From assembly GCA_000153445.1 (NCBI GenBank), contig CH672396.1:810172-874171 (forward strand): a stretch of DNA of 64,000 bases, written 5' to 3'. The notes under the pieces are model-generated. The model was not told the DNA's origin. It worked only from the letters and a program-made list of their open reading frames with translations, and ran no database searches. Below, in pieces: positions 33,862-44,737 of this stretch; the stretch's first letter is position 1, and every line of letters begins with the position of its first letter. A program made the position numbers and the translations under genes. Source of the DNA: a gamma proteobacterium HTCC2207. Its GTDB lineage: Bacteria; Pseudomonadota; Gammaproteobacteria; Pseudomonadales; Porticoccaceae.

Positions 33862-35408
33862 TGGCCTCGTCTAGTGTCCAGATGACCACCTTGTCAGAAC
33901 TTCTCGCTGAGTTTGTCGATGTTAGCCGCTGTCCGGCGACGCCAATTACTGGCCTCAGCTTAGACAGCCGTGAAGTCACAACCGGGGATCTATTTATTGC
34001 CCTAAAAGGAACTCAGACCAACGGTGCTCAATATATAGCTCAGGCCCTAAAGCAAGGTGCTGCTGCGGTCTTGATCGAAGCTGGCGAAGAGACGGCTGAC
34101 CATGGGCAACTCTCGGTGCCAGTTATTGCGGTCCCTAAATTAAGTGAATTTGTCTCAGATATAGCGGGCAGCTTCTACGCTCATCCATCTCGTCAGATGG
34201 CGGTTACCGCCATCACCGGTACCAATGGTAAGACTACCTGCGCGCAGTTGCTGGCCAATCTCTTTGAGTTGCTTGGCGAACCTGCGGGCTGTGTTGGAAC
34301 TGTTGGTTATGGGACTGTTGCTAATAGCGCTGCTGATAATCAAGTAGCCGAATTACTGCCTGACACTGAGATTGCCGCCAGTGATATTTTAACCACGCCA
34401 GATGCAGTGGCTATGCAGCGTATTCTCGCTGAACTGCGAGATGCAGGAGCTCGCCGAGTGGCGATTGAAGCCTCTTCCCACGGTCTGGTGCAGCGACGTA
34501 TTGCCGGCCTGCGGATCGATACTGCGATCTTTACCAATCTCTCACGCGATCATCTCGACTACCACGGCGACCTAAATAGTTATGCTGCCGCCAAATCTCG
34601 ACTGTTTGCTATGTCTGGACTCAAGCATGCGGTAATCAATCTGGATGACAATGTCGGTCGTCTAATTTTGGCCAATCTCGACCCCGCAGTGGATGGCATT
34701 ACCTACAGCTTTGAAAATCACACCGCTGATATTCACTGTGACCGCATTGAGCTGGGTGCTTCAACGCTTTCTGCTGAGTTGGTAACCCCTTGGGGCCGAG
34801 GGCGTCTGACATCGCCGCTACTGGGTAAATTTAATCTAGCAAACCTGCTCGCCGTGATCGGCGCAGCGGGCATGCAGGGCTTTAAGTTAGATGACATTTT
34901 ACACGCCGCTGCTAAATTAAAAGCTGTGCCGGGTCGCATGGAGATCGTTGACCCCAGTGCTCGCCCATTGGTGGTAGTGGATTATGCCCACACTCCCGAC
35001 GCCTTAGATAAAGCGTTGCGTGCTCTGCGTCTGCAGTGCAGTGGCAAGCTCGTGGTGGTGTTTGGCTGTGGTGGTGATCGCGATAGGGGCAAGCGCGCAG
35101 AAATGGGCCGCGTCGCCGACCAGCTCGCCGACCTTGTTGTGGTTACCAGCGACAATCCTCGCAGCGAGTCACCGGAAAAAATTATAGACCAGGTTCTTCT
35201 GGGCATCAGCCGCAAAGTACTTGCGGTAGCGGATCGCAGGGACGCCATCCGCGCTGCAATTAATGCAGCTGCAGTCGACGATATTGTTTTAATCGCCGGC
35301 AAGGGCCACGAGGCCTACCAGATAGTCGATGCCAAAAGATTGCCCTTTAGCGATCTGGCAGAGGCACGTTTAGCGCTGCGTCAGAAGCAGGGGAGTGAAG
35401 TTATATGA
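33858..35408 (+). CDS. murE: UDP-MurNAc-Ala-Glu:meso-diaminopimelate ligase MurE
   Basis: A 516-residue Mur ligase adding the third residue of the peptidoglycan stem peptide. The ATP loop is ITGTNGKTTCAQL, the central domain has SSHGLVQRRI and FTNLSRDHLDYHG, and the DNPR motif in SDNPRSES marks meso-diaminopimelate specificity, as in Gram-negative bacteria. The start overlaps the ftsI stop by four bases. Confidence 0.96.
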   Translation: MMASSSVQMTTLSELLAEFVDVSRCPATPITGLSLDSREVTTGDLFIALKGTQTNGAQYIAQALKQGAAAVLIEAGEETADHGQLSVPVIAVPKLSEFVSDIAGSFYAHPSRQMAVTAITGTNGKTTCAQLLANLFELLGEPAGCVGTVGYGTVANSAADNQVAELLPDTEIAASDILTTPDAVAMQRILAELRDAGARRVAIEASSHGLVQRRIAGLRIDTAIFTNLSRDHLDYHGDLNSYAAAKSRLFAMSGLKHAVINLDDNVGRLILANLDPAVDGITYSFENHTADIHCDRIELGASTLSAELVTPWGRGRLTSPLLGKFNLANLLAVIGAAGMQGFKLDDILHAAAKLKAVPGRMEIVDPSARPLVVVDYAHTPDALDKALRALRLQCSGKLVVVFGCGGDRDRGKRAEMGRVADQLADLVVVTSDNPRSESPEKIIDQVLLGISRKVLAVADRRDAIRAAINAAAVDDIVLIAGKGHEAYQIVDAKRLPFSDLAEARLALRQKQGSEVI

Positions 35409-36772
35409 TTAACTCACTGCGCCTTACTGATGCCGCGATCCGCTTTGGCGGAACTCTGCTCAACCCAGACTGTGAATTTGATGGTGTCTCCATCAACAGC
35501 CGCAATATTGCCGAGGGTGACCTGTTTGTCGCGCTGATTGGTGAGCGACTCGACGGCCATGAATTTCTCGCCGATGTGACAGACCGTGCCAGCGGCTTGG
35601 TAGTCTCCAGCGCGGACACAGATTTGCCCCTGCCCCAGTGGGTAGTTGAAGACACTACAGTGGCTCTAGGCCAACTGGCCCAGCTACAGCGAGAAGCCTT
35701 TAGCGGCACTGTTATTGCAGTGACCGGCAGCACTGGCAAGACCTCAGTAAAAGACTTAATTAGCGCGATTTTAGGTGGTTTCGGTACTGTTCATGCCACC
35801 AAGGGCAACTTAAATAATCATATCGGTGTGCCGCTAACCTTGCTTGATATGCAGCAGGACAGCGATTTTGCCGTTATTGAAATGGGCGCCAGTGCCGGCA
35901 GCGAGATCAGCTATCTGTGCTCCATTGCCAAACCGCAGATTAGCCTGATCAACAATGTACAGAGCGCCCATCTCGAAGGCTTTGGCAGCGTTGAAGGTAT
36001 TGCCGCCGCCAAAGGCGAGATCTACAGCGGCCTGGATACTGATGGCACCGCCATTTTAAATCTCGATCAACCTTGGCAAGCCGAGTGGATGGCGCTGATT
36101 GGCGATCGCGAATGTATTACTTTTTCTGTGGACGACGACTGCGCCGACATCAGTGCTAGTGACATTGAGCTGATGGAGAGCGGCTGTTGTCGGTTCACGC
36201 TGCATCTGTTCACTGATATGTCCCTTGAGAGTCAGGTGGTTAACTTGGCTATCCCCGGTCGTCACTCGGTGAGCAATGCCCTGGCGGCTGCCGCCTGTGC
36301 AGTGGCAGCTGGTGCCAGTATTGAGCAAATTGTGAGCGGTTTAGAGGCGGCTCAATCTCCAGCCCGTCGTTTGCAGGCTAAAGACTTGGCTCAGGGCGGC
36401 CAGATTATTGACGACAGTTACAACGCCAGTCCTGAATCGGTGCGCGCAGCCATTGATGTATTGGCCAGCCGTCCGGGCCGCAGAGTGATGGTACTCGGCG
36501 ATATGGCTGAGTTGGGTGCAGATGCAGAGCAGTTGCACTCAGAGGTTGGCGACTATGCATCGAGCGCTGGCATAGATCAGCTTTACACCCTTGGCAATTT
36601 AAGTGCCGCCGCTAGCGCAGTGTTTAAGGGGCATCACTTTACCGATCTGGAAAGTTTAAAAGCACCACTGTTTAACGAGATTGAACACAGTGACCTGACT
36701 CTATTAGTCAAGGGATCGCGCAGTTCAAAAATGGACTTAGTAGTTGATATGTTAGTGGCGGGGAAATCCTAA
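35405..36772 (+). CDS. murF: UDP-MurNAc-tripeptide:D-Ala-D-Ala ligase MurF
   Basis: A 455-residue Mur ligase that attaches D-Ala-D-Ala to the UDP-MurNAc tripeptide. The ATP loop is [13 protein letters not shown], with [17 protein letters not shown] and [17 protein letters not shown] as typical MurF stretches. The start overlaps the murE stop by four bases (ATGA). Confidence 0.96.
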   Translation: MINSLRLTDAAIRFGGTLLNPDCEFDGVSINSRNIAEGDLFVALIGERLDGHEFLADVTDRASGLVVSSADTDLPLPQWVVEDTTVALGQLAQLQREAFSGTVIAVTGSTGKTSVKDLISAILGGFGTVHATKGNLNNHIGVPLTLLDMQQDSDFAVIEMGASAGSEISYLCSIAKPQISLINNVQSAHLEGFGSVEGIAAAKGEIYSGLDTDGTAILNLDQPWQAEWMALIGDRECITFSVDDDCADISASDIELMESGCCRFTLHLFTDMSLESQVVNLAIPGRHSVSNALAAAACAVAAGASIEQIVSGLEAAQSPARRLQAKDLAQGGQIIDDSYNASPESVRAAIDVLASRPGRRVMVLGDMAELGADAEQLHSEVGDYASSAGIDQLYTLGNLSAAASAVFKGHHFTDLESLKAPLFNEIEHSDLTLLVKGSRSSKMDLVVDMLVAGKS

Positions 36773-37854
36773 TGTTGGTATGGCTGGCTGAATATTTGAG
36801 TCAATTCTATAGCCCGTTCTCAGCGGTGAAGTATCTCACCCTGCGCGGAATTTTTTCGGTGATCACTGCACTGACAATCTGTTGGATGCTCGGACCGCGA
36901 ATGATCGCTCTGCTCAACAGTTTGCAGATGGGTCAGGCAATTCGCAGTGATGGCCCTCAGAGTCATCTGAGCAAAGCCGGCACGCCAACCATGGGCGGTG
37001 CGCTGATCCTGATGGCGATGTTTATCAGCACTCTGCTGTGGGCCAATCTGGAAAATGTCTATGTCTGGGTTGTACTGGCGGTGACTTTTAGCTTTGGCTT
37101 GATTGGCTGGGTTGATGACTACCGCAAGGTGGTACACAAAAATCCCCGCGGTTTACCGGCACGTTGGAAATATTTTTGGCAGTCCCTCTGTGGTCTGGCA
37201 GCAGCAGTGTTTTTATTCTCTTATGCCCAGTCTGCGGCTGAGTTGGATCTGATTGTGCCGTTCTTTAAAAATGTCGCGATCAACCTCGGACCTTTTTATA
37301 TTCTGTTTACTTACTTTGTGATCGTCGGCACTAGCAATGCAGTCAACCTTACCGATGGCCTCGACGGACTGGCGATACTGCCGACTGTTTTAGTGGCTGG
37401 CGCCCTCGGCATCATGGCCTATTTGACCGGCAACTATCAGTTTGCCTCCTACCTGCATATCCCTTATATCAGCGGCGCAGGTGAGTTACTTATTTTTACC
37501 GGCGCACTCTGTGGTGCCGGCCTAGGATTTCTCTGGTTTAACACCTACCCCGCCATGGTCTTTATGGGTGATGTAGGTTCCCTAGCTCTGGGTGCGGCAC
37601 TCGGCGTTATCGCGGTCATTATTCGTCAGGAAGTGGTATTGGCGATTATGGGTGGCGTTTTTGTTATCGAAACCCTCTCGGTGATCTTGCAGGTGGCCTC
37701 GTTCAAGCTCACCGGTAAACGCATTTTCCGTATGGCACCACTGCACCATCATTACGAACTAAAAGGTTGGCCAGAGCCCCGCGTGATCGTCCGTTTCTGG
37801 ATTATCACCGTGGTGCTAGTACTGGTTGGCTTGGCCACATTAAAGCTTAGATAA
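36772..37854 (+). CDS. mraY: Phospho-MurNAc-pentapeptide transferase MraY
   Basis: A 360-residue polytopic enzyme (about ten membrane helices) that makes lipid I from UDP-MurNAc-pentapeptide and undecaprenyl phosphate. [14 protein letters not shown], the Asp pair in [19 protein letters not shown] and the histidine cluster in [14 protein letters not shown] are family signatures. The start shares one base with the murF stop (TAATG). Confidence 0.97.
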   Translation: MLVWLAEYLSQFYSPFSAVKYLTLRGIFSVITALTICWMLGPRMIALLNSLQMGQAIRSDGPQSHLSKAGTPTMGGALILMAMFISTLLWANLENVYVWVVLAVTFSFGLIGWVDDYRKVVHKNPRGLPARWKYFWQSLCGLAAAVFLFSYAQSAAELDLIVPFFKNVAINLGPFYILFTYFVIVGTSNAVNLTDGLDGLAILPTVLVAGALGIMAYLTGNYQFASYLHIPYISGAGELLIFTGALCGAGLGFLWFNTYPAMVFMGDVGSLALGAALGVIAVIIRQEVVLAIMGGVFVIETLSVILQVASFKLTGKRIFRMAPLHHHYELKGWPEPRVIVRFWIITVVLVLVGLATLKLR

Positions 37855-37875
37855 AGAGAGAGCAGAGTTACAAAG

Positions 37876-39228
37876 ATGACAGATATGATTGCCACAAATC
37901 GCAACACCGCTATCCTTGGCCTAGGCGCCACGGGACTGTCGGTTGCCCGATTTTTGTCATCCATCGGAAAGCCCTTTGTCTTTGCCGACAGCCGCACTGC
38001 GCCGCCGCGCCTTGAAGAAGCTCGAGAATCCTACCCAGATGTTCCGGTTGTATTAGGGTCCTTTGAGGCTGACCTGCTGCTGGGTTTTGACACTGTTGTT
38101 GTTAGCCCCGGTATTTCTCTTGAAGAGCCAGCGCTGGTTGCCGCACAACAGCAAAAGGTTAAATTACTCGGTGATGTGGAGCTGTTTTTAGAGCATGCCA
38201 AGGCGCCTGTTGTTCTTATTACTGGCTCCAATGGTAAGAGCACAGTGACCAAATTGGTCGGCGAAATGGCTCAAGCCAGTGGCTTAAAAGTCGGTGTCGG
38301 CGGTAATCTCGGCACCCCTATGCTCGATCTGCTGGACGACGAGAATCAGCTCTACGTGATCGAGCTATCGAGCTTCCAATTGGAGCTCGTGACTGATACC
38401 CGCGGTGCTATTTCGGCAATCTTAAATATCAGTCCCGACCATATGGACCGCTACGCTGACCTGCAACAATACCATGCGGCCAAACACCGCATTTTCCGCG
38501 GCGCTAGCCAGGTGATTTTCAATCGTCAGGATGCTTTGACCAACCCGTTATTATCAGTCGCAGTCAAACTCTGTAACTTTGGTTTAAATCGACCAGATCT
38601 GGCCAACTTTGGCCTGCTGGACGAAGAGGGCGAGACCTGGTTGGCCTATGGCCTCAAGCCATTGATGCGCAGTGCTGAACTTGCCCTTAAAGGTCGTCAC
38701 AATATTGCCAATGCTCTGGCTGCACTGGCGTTGGGTCAGGCCGCTGGTCTGGATATGGCTGCCATGCTGACGACTCTAACCCGTTTCACTGGTCTCTCAC
38801 ATCGCTGTGAATATGTTGCCACTGTTGACGGTGTGACTTATATAGATGATTCCAAAGGCACCAATATTGGCGCCACTGTCGCTGCCCTCAATGGTTTTGG
38901 TGAGGATGATCGAGCTAACTTAATTTTGATTGCAGGCGGTCAGGGTAAGGGCCAGAACTTTACCGAACTTAAGGCGCCTCTAGGTAAGTTTGTTAAATTG
39001 CTTGCGCTGTTTGGTGAGGATGCTCAGTCGATTGCCGAGACCCTGTCTGGCACCACTCAAATAGAAACACTGGCTTCACTGCAGGCTGCGGTTGACTGTG
39101 CTCGCGCTGTTGCTCAGCCCGGCGACATTGTTTTGCTCTCTCCAGCCTGCGCTAGCTTTGATATGTTCTCCGGTTTTGAAGAGCGTGGCCGCTGCTTCCA
39201 ACAAGCAGTAACGGCGGTGGCAGCATGA
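37876..39228 (+). CDS. murD: UDP-MurNAc-L-Ala:D-Glu ligase MurD
   Basis: A 450-residue Mur ligase adding D-glutamate. It has an N-terminal Rossmann-like UDP-binding part (AILGLGATGLSVARFL), the ATP loop ITGSNGKSTVTKLV, and ISPDHMDRYADLQQYHAAK. The C-terminus LLSPACASFDMFSGFEERG is diagnostic of MurD. An in-frame ATG nine bases downstream is an alternative start. It ends overlapping ftsW by four bases. Confidence 0.96.
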   Translation: MTDMIATNRNTAILGLGATGLSVARFLSSIGKPFVFADSRTAPPRLEEARESYPDVPVVLGSFEADLLLGFDTVVVSPGISLEEPALVAAQQQKVKLLGDVELFLEHAKAPVVLITGSNGKSTVTKLVGEMAQASGLKVGVGGNLGTPMLDLLDDENQLYVIELSSFQLELVTDTRGAISAILNISPDHMDRYADLQQYHAAKHRIFRGASQVIFNRQDALTNPLLSVAVKLCNFGLNRPDLANFGLLDEEGETWLAYGLKPLMRSAELALKGRHNIANALAALALGQAAGLDMAAMLTTLTRFTGLSHRCEYVATVDGVTYIDDSKGTNIGATVAALNGFGEDDRANLILIAGGQGKGQNFTELKAPLGKFVKLLALFGEDAQSIAETLSGTTQIETLASLQAAVDCARAVAQPGDIVLLSPACASFDMFSGFEERGRCFQQAVTAVAA

Positions 39229-40403
39229 ATATGACATTGCCACTCAACTTCTCTGGTTCGGAGCGCAGCAGCTGGCGGATCGACAGCCTGCTATTGCTAG
39301 CAGTGCTGGCGTTGATGTCACTGGGCCTGACCATGGTTGCCTCGGCGTCATTTAGTTATGCCGAGCACAACTTTAATAATGAATTGTATTTTGTGAAGCG
39401 CCACGCCATTTACATCTTTATCGCATTGGCAGCCATGGGCGTGACGTTCTTTACCCCACCCAGTGTCTGGTCACAGTACAGCCGACTGTGGATGCTACTG
39501 GCGACCTTACTACTAATTATCGTATTGATTCCGGGTATTGGCCGTGAAGTTAACGGCAGCCGACGCTGGTTGAGTATTGCCGGTCTAACATTGCAGGTTT
39601 CCGAGTTGGCGAAAGTTGCCACTGTGGTCTTTATGGCGAGCTACTTTGCCAATAACCGCGAGGGCTTTGGGGATAATTGGCGAGACTGGGCCAAGCCTCT
39701 CTGCGTGTTGATGCTGCCGCTAATTTTGTTACTGATGGAGCCTGATTTTGGCTCGCTGGTAGTGCTCTCCTGTACCTTTATGGCCATGCTATTTTTGACC
39801 GGTATCAAATTATGGCACTACTTTGGCTTGGTCTTCGCCGGCTCCTCGGTGTTGGCAATCTTCGCTGAAGCTGCACCTTATCGCATGGCCCGACTAAGCA
39901 GTTTCCTCGATCCCTGGTCAGATCAGTTTAACTCTGGCTATCAGCTCACTCAGTCATTGATCGCCTTTGGTCGCGGTGAATGGTTTGGTGTTGGCCTGGG
40001 TCAGTCAGTACAGAAAATGCTCTATTTACCCGAAGCCCACACCGACTTTGTATTCGCTATTTTTGCTGAAGAATTTGGCTTTATTGGCGTCCTCTGCCTG
40101 CTGGGTCTCTATGTGTTGTTAGTCTGGCGCATCTTTAGTCTGAGTAAAAAAGCAGTAGCCCAAGAATACTGGTATGGCGTCTTTGTACTAATAGGCTTTG
40201 GCTGCCTTATCAGTGGCCAGACGCTTATTAATCTGGGTGTTAATGCCGGCTTCTTGCCCACCAAAGGCCTGACATTGCCCTTTGTCAGTTACGGCGGCAG
40301 TAGTCTGATGGTGACCTGCGCCATGGTCGGCATGATGCTGCGCATAGGTCATGAATTGCATCCGGATACACAGGTTGTCAGGAGGGCGCGTCGTGGTCGC
40401 TAA
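39225..40403 (+). CDS. ftsW: Septal peptidoglycan polymerase FtsW
   Basis: A 392-residue SEDS-family protein with about ten membrane helices. GREVNGSRRWLSIAGLTLQVSE near residue 105, FGRGEWFGVGLGQSVQKMLYLPEAHTDFVFAIFAEEFGF, and TKGLTLPFVSYGGSSL near the C-terminus are SEDS signatures. It polymerises lipid II at the septum with FtsI. It ends in a basic tail and overlaps the start of murG by 11 bases. Confidence 0.96.
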   Translation: MNMTLPLNFSGSERSSWRIDSLLLLAVLALMSLGLTMVASASFSYAEHNFNNELYFVKRHAIYIFIALAAMGVTFFTPPSVWSQYSRLWMLLATLLLIIVLIPGIGREVNGSRRWLSIAGLTLQVSELAKVATVVFMASYFANNREGFGDNWRDWAKPLCVLMLPLILLLMEPDFGSLVVLSCTFMAMLFLTGIKLWHYFGLVFAGSSVLAIFAEAAPYRMARLSSFLDPWSDQFNSGYQLTQSLIAFGRGEWFGVGLGQSVQKMLYLPEAHTDFVFAIFAEEFGFIGVLCLLGLYVLLVWRIFSLSKKAVAQEYWYGVFVLIGFGCLISGQTLINLGVNAGFLPTKGLTLPFVSYGGSSLMVTCAMVGMMLRIGHELHPDTQVVRRARRGR

Positions 40404-41490
40404 CACAGATAATCTAGCGACAAGCTGTCGCGTCATGATTATGGCCGGAGGCACAGGCGGGCATGTATTCCCAGCGTTGGCGGTTGCCGACCAGTTGCGT
40501 GCCGCCAATGCCTCAGTCGCCTGGCTCGGCACCCAGCGCGGTATTGAATCTGATCTGGTTCCCGCCGCAGGCATTGTTTTGAACTGCATCGATATTGAAG
40601 GGATTCGCGGTCGCGGACTTAGCGCCCTGTTAAAAGCCCCTTTATTGCTGTGGCGCTCAATTCGCCAGGCACTGACTGTGCTCAGTGATTTTCAGCCACA
40701 AGTGGTTCTGGGTATGGGTGGCTTCGCCTCTGGTCCCGGTGCTGTGGCAGCGCGTTTAAAAGGTATTCCCATCGTTATACATGAACAAAATTCCGTGGCT
40801 GGCACGACCAATAAGTTGGTCTCACGAATTGCCCAGCGCGTGATGCAGGGTTTCCCCGGTGCTCTGGCCAATGGCGAGTGGTGTGGCAATCCAGTGCGTT
40901 CAGAGATTGCCGGTCTGACTGCGCCTGAGCAACGTTTGGCCGATCGCGAAGGTCTGCCACGCTTATTGGTATTGGGCGGCAGTCGCGGTGCACTGGCGAT
41001 CAATCAGATGCTGCCGGCTGCGCTGGCCCTGATCGAACCGAGTCAGCGTCCTCAGGTTCGACACCAAACTGGAAAACTTCACTGTGCCGAGACTCAGGCG
41101 CTTTATGCCGCCGCTGGTGTTAGCGCTAAAGTGGTTCCCTTTATTGATCAGATGGATGAAGCCTATGGTTGGGCTGACTTTGCCATTTGCCGTGCCGGTG
41201 CTCTGACAGTCGCCGAGCTCACTAGCGCTGGCCTAGGTGCACTGCTAATTCCTTTTCCTTTCGCCATTGACGATCATCAAACCGTTAATGGCCAGCTGTT
41301 GGTTGAGCAGGGTGCCGCCCTGATGATTGCCCAGAGCGATCTCACCCCAGCATTACTCGCTAAGCAAATTACGGCTCTTTGTGGAGATAGCGAAGGCCGC
41401 CTAAAGATGGCTATAAGCGCACGTCAGCTGGCCAAAACCGGCGCTGCAGAACGCGTTGCCGATATCTGCCTGGAGGTGGCCAATGCCTGA
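40393..41490 (+). CDS. murG: UDP-GlcNAc:MurNAc-pentapeptide-lipid GlcNAc transferase MurG
   Basis: A 365-residue GT28 glycosyltransferase converting lipid I to lipid II on the inner face of the membrane. [39 protein letters not shown] and [11 protein letters not shown] are the family G-loops and donor site. GTG at 40393 is chosen because a full AGGAGGG ribosome site (40380-40386) lies six bases upstream. The in-frame ATG at 40351 would add 14 unrelated residues and overlap ftsW by 53 bases. Confidence 0.94.
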   Translation: MVANTDNLATSCRVMIMAGGTGGHVFPALAVADQLRAANASVAWLGTQRGIESDLVPAAGIVLNCIDIEGIRGRGLSALLKAPLLLWRSIRQALTVLSDFQPQVVLGMGGFASGPGAVAARLKGIPIVIHEQNSVAGTTNKLVSRIAQRVMQGFPGALANGEWCGNPVRSEIAGLTAPEQRLADREGLPRLLVLGGSRGALAINQMLPAALALIEPSQRPQVRHQTGKLHCAETQALYAAAGVSAKVVPFIDQMDEAYGWADFAICRAGALTVAELTSAGLGALLIPFPFAIDDHQTVNGQLLVEQGAALMIAQSDLTPALLAKQITALCGDSEGRLKMAISARQLAKTGAAERVADICLEVANA

Positions 41491-42940
41491 TCAAATCAAC
41501 TTCCAGCCACCAGAGATGCGTCGCATCAAGCGTATCCACTTTGTCGGTATTGGCGGCAGTGGCATGTGTGGCATCGCCGAAGTATTGCTCAATCAGGGTT
41601 ACGAAATTTCCGGTTCCGATATTAGTCAGGGCCCCAGTATTCGTCGTCTGCAAGCTGCAGGCGCCACAGTATTTATCGGTCACAGCGAGGCCAATATAAT
41701 CGGCGCCAATGTGGTGGTGAAATCCTCTGCAGTGACCGTTGAAAATACCGAGATTGCCGCGGCACGTGCCCAGGGTATTCCGGTTGTGCGCCGCGCTGAA
41801 ATGCTCGCTGAGTTGATGCGCTATCGCCATGGTATCGCCATTGCCGGCACTCATGGCAAGACCACGACTACCAGCTTGATCACTGCGATTTTAGCTGAAG
41901 ATGGTCGCGACCCGACCTTTGTGGTTGGCGGTCGAGTCAACAGCGCCGGTACCAATGCCAAGCTCGGTGGCAGTCGCTATCTAGTCGCCGAAGCGGATGA
42001 GAGCGATGCCTCATTTTTGCACCTGCAGCCCATGGTTGCGGTAGTCACTAATATTGAAGCCGATCATATGGAAACCTATGATTTTGACTTCAGCCGCCTG
42101 ACCAAGACCTATATAGAATTTTTACATAACCTGCCTTTTTATGGTTTGGCGGTAATGTGCATCGATGATCCGGTGATTCGTGATCTGTTAGTGGATGTGG
42201 CGCGACCCATGCTGACTTATGGCTTTAGCGACGATGCAGCCTATCGTGTGCGTGATCTAACCGTTGATCAGGGTCGTTCGACCTTTGTGATTGAACGTCC
42301 GGATGGCCTAGCAGAGCTGCAAGTCAGCCTTAATATGCCCGGTCGTCACAATGCGCTCAATGCGGCGGCGGCAATTGCCGTGGCCAGCGATGAAGGTATC
42401 TCGGATCGCGCCATTATTCAGGGCCTCAGCAGCTTCTCAGGAGTAGGTCGGCGCTTTGAAATATACGGTGACTACCAGCTTGAAAGCGGCGGTAGCGCCA
42501 TGCTGGTGGATGACTACGGGCATCACCCCACAGAGATTAAAGCCACTGTAGATGCAGTGCGCGGAGGCTGGCCGGACAAGCGACTGGTAATGATTTTCCA
42601 GCCTCATCGCTATACCCGTACCCGCGACCTATACGAAGACTTTGTCAAAGTCCTGGCTGAAGTGGATGTATTGATTCTGTTGGCCGTTTATCCCGCCGGT
42701 GAAGAGATGATCGCCGGTGCTAGCAGTAAAAATTTATCCGGCAGTATCCGCCAGCGTGGCACTGTGGATCCGATTTATGCCGAGACTATAGAAGAGATCC
42801 CTGCGCTGTTGAACGGGTTAGTGCAAGACAACGATCTCGTCATTACTCAGGGTGCTGGCAGCGTTAATAAGCTCGTGGCAATGTTGGCTGATGGCGGTCT
42901 CGGTCTGGGCCTAGTGGGCGAAGCGGAGGTGACCCAATGA
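41483..42940 (+). CDS. murC: UDP-MurNAc:L-alanine ligase MurC
   Basis: A 485-residue Mur ligase, the first amino-acid-adding step. The N-terminal [17 protein letters not shown] binds UDP-sugar, [12 protein letters not shown] is the ATP loop, and [11 protein letters not shown] and FQPHRYTRT are MurC-specific. ATG at 41483, six bases after TGGAGG, is chosen; it overlaps the murG stop by eight bases. A non-ATG codon at 41456 is rejected. Confidence 0.96.
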   Translation: MPDQINFQPPEMRRIKRIHFVGIGGSGMCGIAEVLLNQGYEISGSDISQGPSIRRLQAAGATVFIGHSEANIIGANVVVKSSAVTVENTEIAAARAQGIPVVRRAEMLAELMRYRHGIAIAGTHGKTTTTSLITAILAEDGRDPTFVVGGRVNSAGTNAKLGGSRYLVAEADESDASFLHLQPMVAVVTNIEADHMETYDFDFSRLTKTYIEFLHNLPFYGLAVMCIDDPVIRDLLVDVARPMLTYGFSDDAAYRVRDLTVDQGRSTFVIERPDGLAELQVSLNMPGRHNALNAAAAIAVASDEGISDRAIIQGLSSFSGVGRRFEIYGDYQLESGGSAMLVDDYGHHPTEIKATVDAVRGGWPDKRLVMIFQPHRYTRTRDLYEDFVKVLAEVDVLILLAVYPAGEEMIAGASSKNLSGSIRQRGTVDPIYAETIEEIPALLNGLVQDNDLVITQGAGSVNKLVAMLADGGLGLGLVGEAEVTQ

Positions 42941-43845
42941 GCCAGCAATACGGTCGCGTCGGTCTGCTCTATGGTGGCACCTCCTCGGAGCGAGAAGTCT
43001 CGCTGATGAGTGGCCAAGCCATTCATCGGGCGCTGCTGAATATGGGTGTGGATGTTGTGGCCATAGATGCCGACGACAATTTACTGCAATCGCTGCCCGG
43101 TCATCAATTGGACCTAGTGTTTATTGCTCTCCATGGCCCCGGCGGTGAAGACGGCACGCTTCAGGGTGCCTTGGAGTATCTCAAACTTCCCTACACCGGC
43201 AGTGGCGTGTTGGCCTCGGCTCTGGCGATGGACAAGTTGCGCTGCAAGCAGATGTGGCAGGGCATAGGTTTGCCGACCACTGATTTTGCATTGCTAGAGG
43301 CCGATTCAGATTGGTCTGCAGAGCTCCAGCGTTTGGGTGGCCAGGTGATGGTTAAGCCCGCCGCCGAGGGTTCTAGTATTGGTATGAGCTGCGCTGCAAC
43401 CCCAGAACAGTTGCAGGCCGCTTGGGCTGATGCGTCTCAGTACAACACTGCAGTGATTGCCGAGCCACTGTTGCCGGGGCCGGAATATACCGTAGCGATT
43501 TTGGATGGCCAGGTACTGCCCTCTATCCGGATTGAGTCAAACGCCGAGTTTTATGACTACCAGGCGAAATATTTCTCTGATCAAACCCAGTATCTCTGCC
43601 CTAGTGAGCTATCTGAGAGCCGTGAGCAAGAACTTCAAACTCTCTGCTTGCAGGCCTTTGATTCAGTTGGCTGTCGCGGTTGGGGACGGGTCGATGTGAT
43701 GGTTGATCATCAGGGTCAATTCCAGTTGCTCGAAGTGAATACAGTGCCGGGCATGACCAGTCACAGCTTGGTGCCCATGGCTGCCAAGGCCGCTGGTTTG
43801 AGTTTTGATCAGCTGGTTGAAAAAATTCTTGCGGGAGCCCTGTAA
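42937..43845 (+). CDS. ddlB: D-alanine:D-alanine ligase DdlB
   Basis: A 302-residue ATP-grasp enzyme making D-Ala-D-Ala for Mur[15 protein letters not shown] at the N-terminus, [28 protein letters not shown] and [20 protein letters not shown] are the Ddl motifs. The start overlaps the murC stop by four bases. Confidence 0.96.
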   Translation: MSQQYGRVGLLYGGTSSEREVSLMSGQAIHRALLNMGVDVVAIDADDNLLQSLPGHQLDLVFIALHGPGGEDGTLQGALEYLKLPYTGSGVLASALAMDKLRCKQMWQGIGLPTTDFALLEADSDWSAELQRLGGQVMVKPAAEGSSIGMSCAATPEQLQAAWADASQYNTAVIAEPLLPGPEYTVAILDGQVLPSIRIESNAEFYDYQAKYFSDQTQYLCPSELSESREQELQTLCLQAFDSVGCRGWGRVDVMVDHQGQFQLLEVNTVPGMTSHSLVPMAAKAAGLSFDQLVEKILAGAL

Positions 43846-44714
43846 TGGTCAATGCCAAACGCCAGGATGATCAGGATTCAGGTTCGCTACTGGAAACCGC
43901 TGGTAACCACTTGGCGCGGATTATGTTGGTTAGCGTGCTGGCCTTAGTGGGTTATGGCGGCAGCTTGCTTTACAAACAAATTGATAAGCCATTGACCAAT
44001 GTGATGATCGGCGGTGACTTCACTTATTTGCAGCCCGCTGAGCTGAGCCAATTGCTCGCTGGAGAAGTGAATGGCGGATTTTTAAGCGTAGATTTGGCTG
44101 GCCTCAGGCAGGTATTGAGAGAACACCCCTGGGTAAGGGATGTATCCATAGGTCGCGAGTGGCCTTCGATGTTAAAAGTCGAAGTCACTGAAGAAGTGCC
44201 CATAGCGCGCTGGGGCAAAAAGGGCTTTCTCAATCGTCTGGGTGAAGAACTGGTTATTGAAAACAACAGTCATCTGAGTGCACTGCCGGTACTGAGGGCT
44301 GATACCGGCAGCTCACGTGAAATGATGGAGAACTATCAGTTAATGGCTGAATTACTAGTACCCACTGGACTTAAGATTGCTGAGCTACAGCGCGATAGCC
44401 TGGGTGTTTGGTACTTGGATACAGCGCCTGGAGTACGCATGGTGATTGGCCGTGATCAAATTAGTGAGAAGATCCGCCGCTTTAATTTGGTTTGGGCTGC
44501 TGGACTTAATAAATATGTAAAAAATATCGCAGCTGTAGATCTGCGCTATCCCAATGGAATGGCTGTTGCCTGGCGCGAAACTGCGCTGGCGTTACAGCAA
44601 AATAGCAATAGACAAGACAGTGAGAGAGTAACTCAAAACGACACTCAAAACGACACTCAAAATGACACTCAAAATGACACTCAAAATGACAATACAGCCC
44701 CTGTTCAGGCATAA
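43845..44714 (+). CDS. ftsQ: Cell division protein FtsQ
   Basis: A 289-residue bitopic division protein with a cytoplasmic start, one membrane helix (about residues 26-43), a POTRA domain (about 52-125, TNVMIGGDFTYLQPAELSQLL) and a beta domain to about 245. FtsQ scaffolds FtsL/FtsB. The C-terminus is extended by five tandem Gln-Asn-Asp-Thr tetrapeptides encoded by a 12-bp DNA repeat (44631-44690), an unusual acidic/polar periplasmic tail. The start shares one base with the ddlB stop. Confidence 0.94.
   Translation: MVNAKRQDDQDSGSLLETAGNHLARIMLVSVLALVGYGGSLLYKQIDKPLTNVMIGGDFTYLQPAELSQLLAGEVNGGFLSVDLAGLRQVLREHPWVRDVSIGREWPSMLKVEVTEEVPIARWGKKGFLNRLGEELVIENNSHLSALPVLRADTGSSREMMENYQLMAELLVPTGLKIAELQRDSLGVWYLDTAPGVRMVIGRDQISEKIRRFNLVWAAGLNKYVKNIAAVDLRYPNGMAVAWRETALALQQNSNRQDSERVTQNDTQNDTQNDTQNDTQNDNTAPVQA
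44631..44690 (+). repeat. In-frame 12-bp tandem repeat x5 at the 3' end of ftsQ
   Basis: ACTCAAAACGAC occurs twice, then ACTCAAAATGAC three times, encoding repeated TQND. The array ends 21 bases before the ftsQ stop codon. Confidence 0.97.
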
Positions 44715-44737
44715 CAGCGAGTTGGTGAGGTAAGAGT

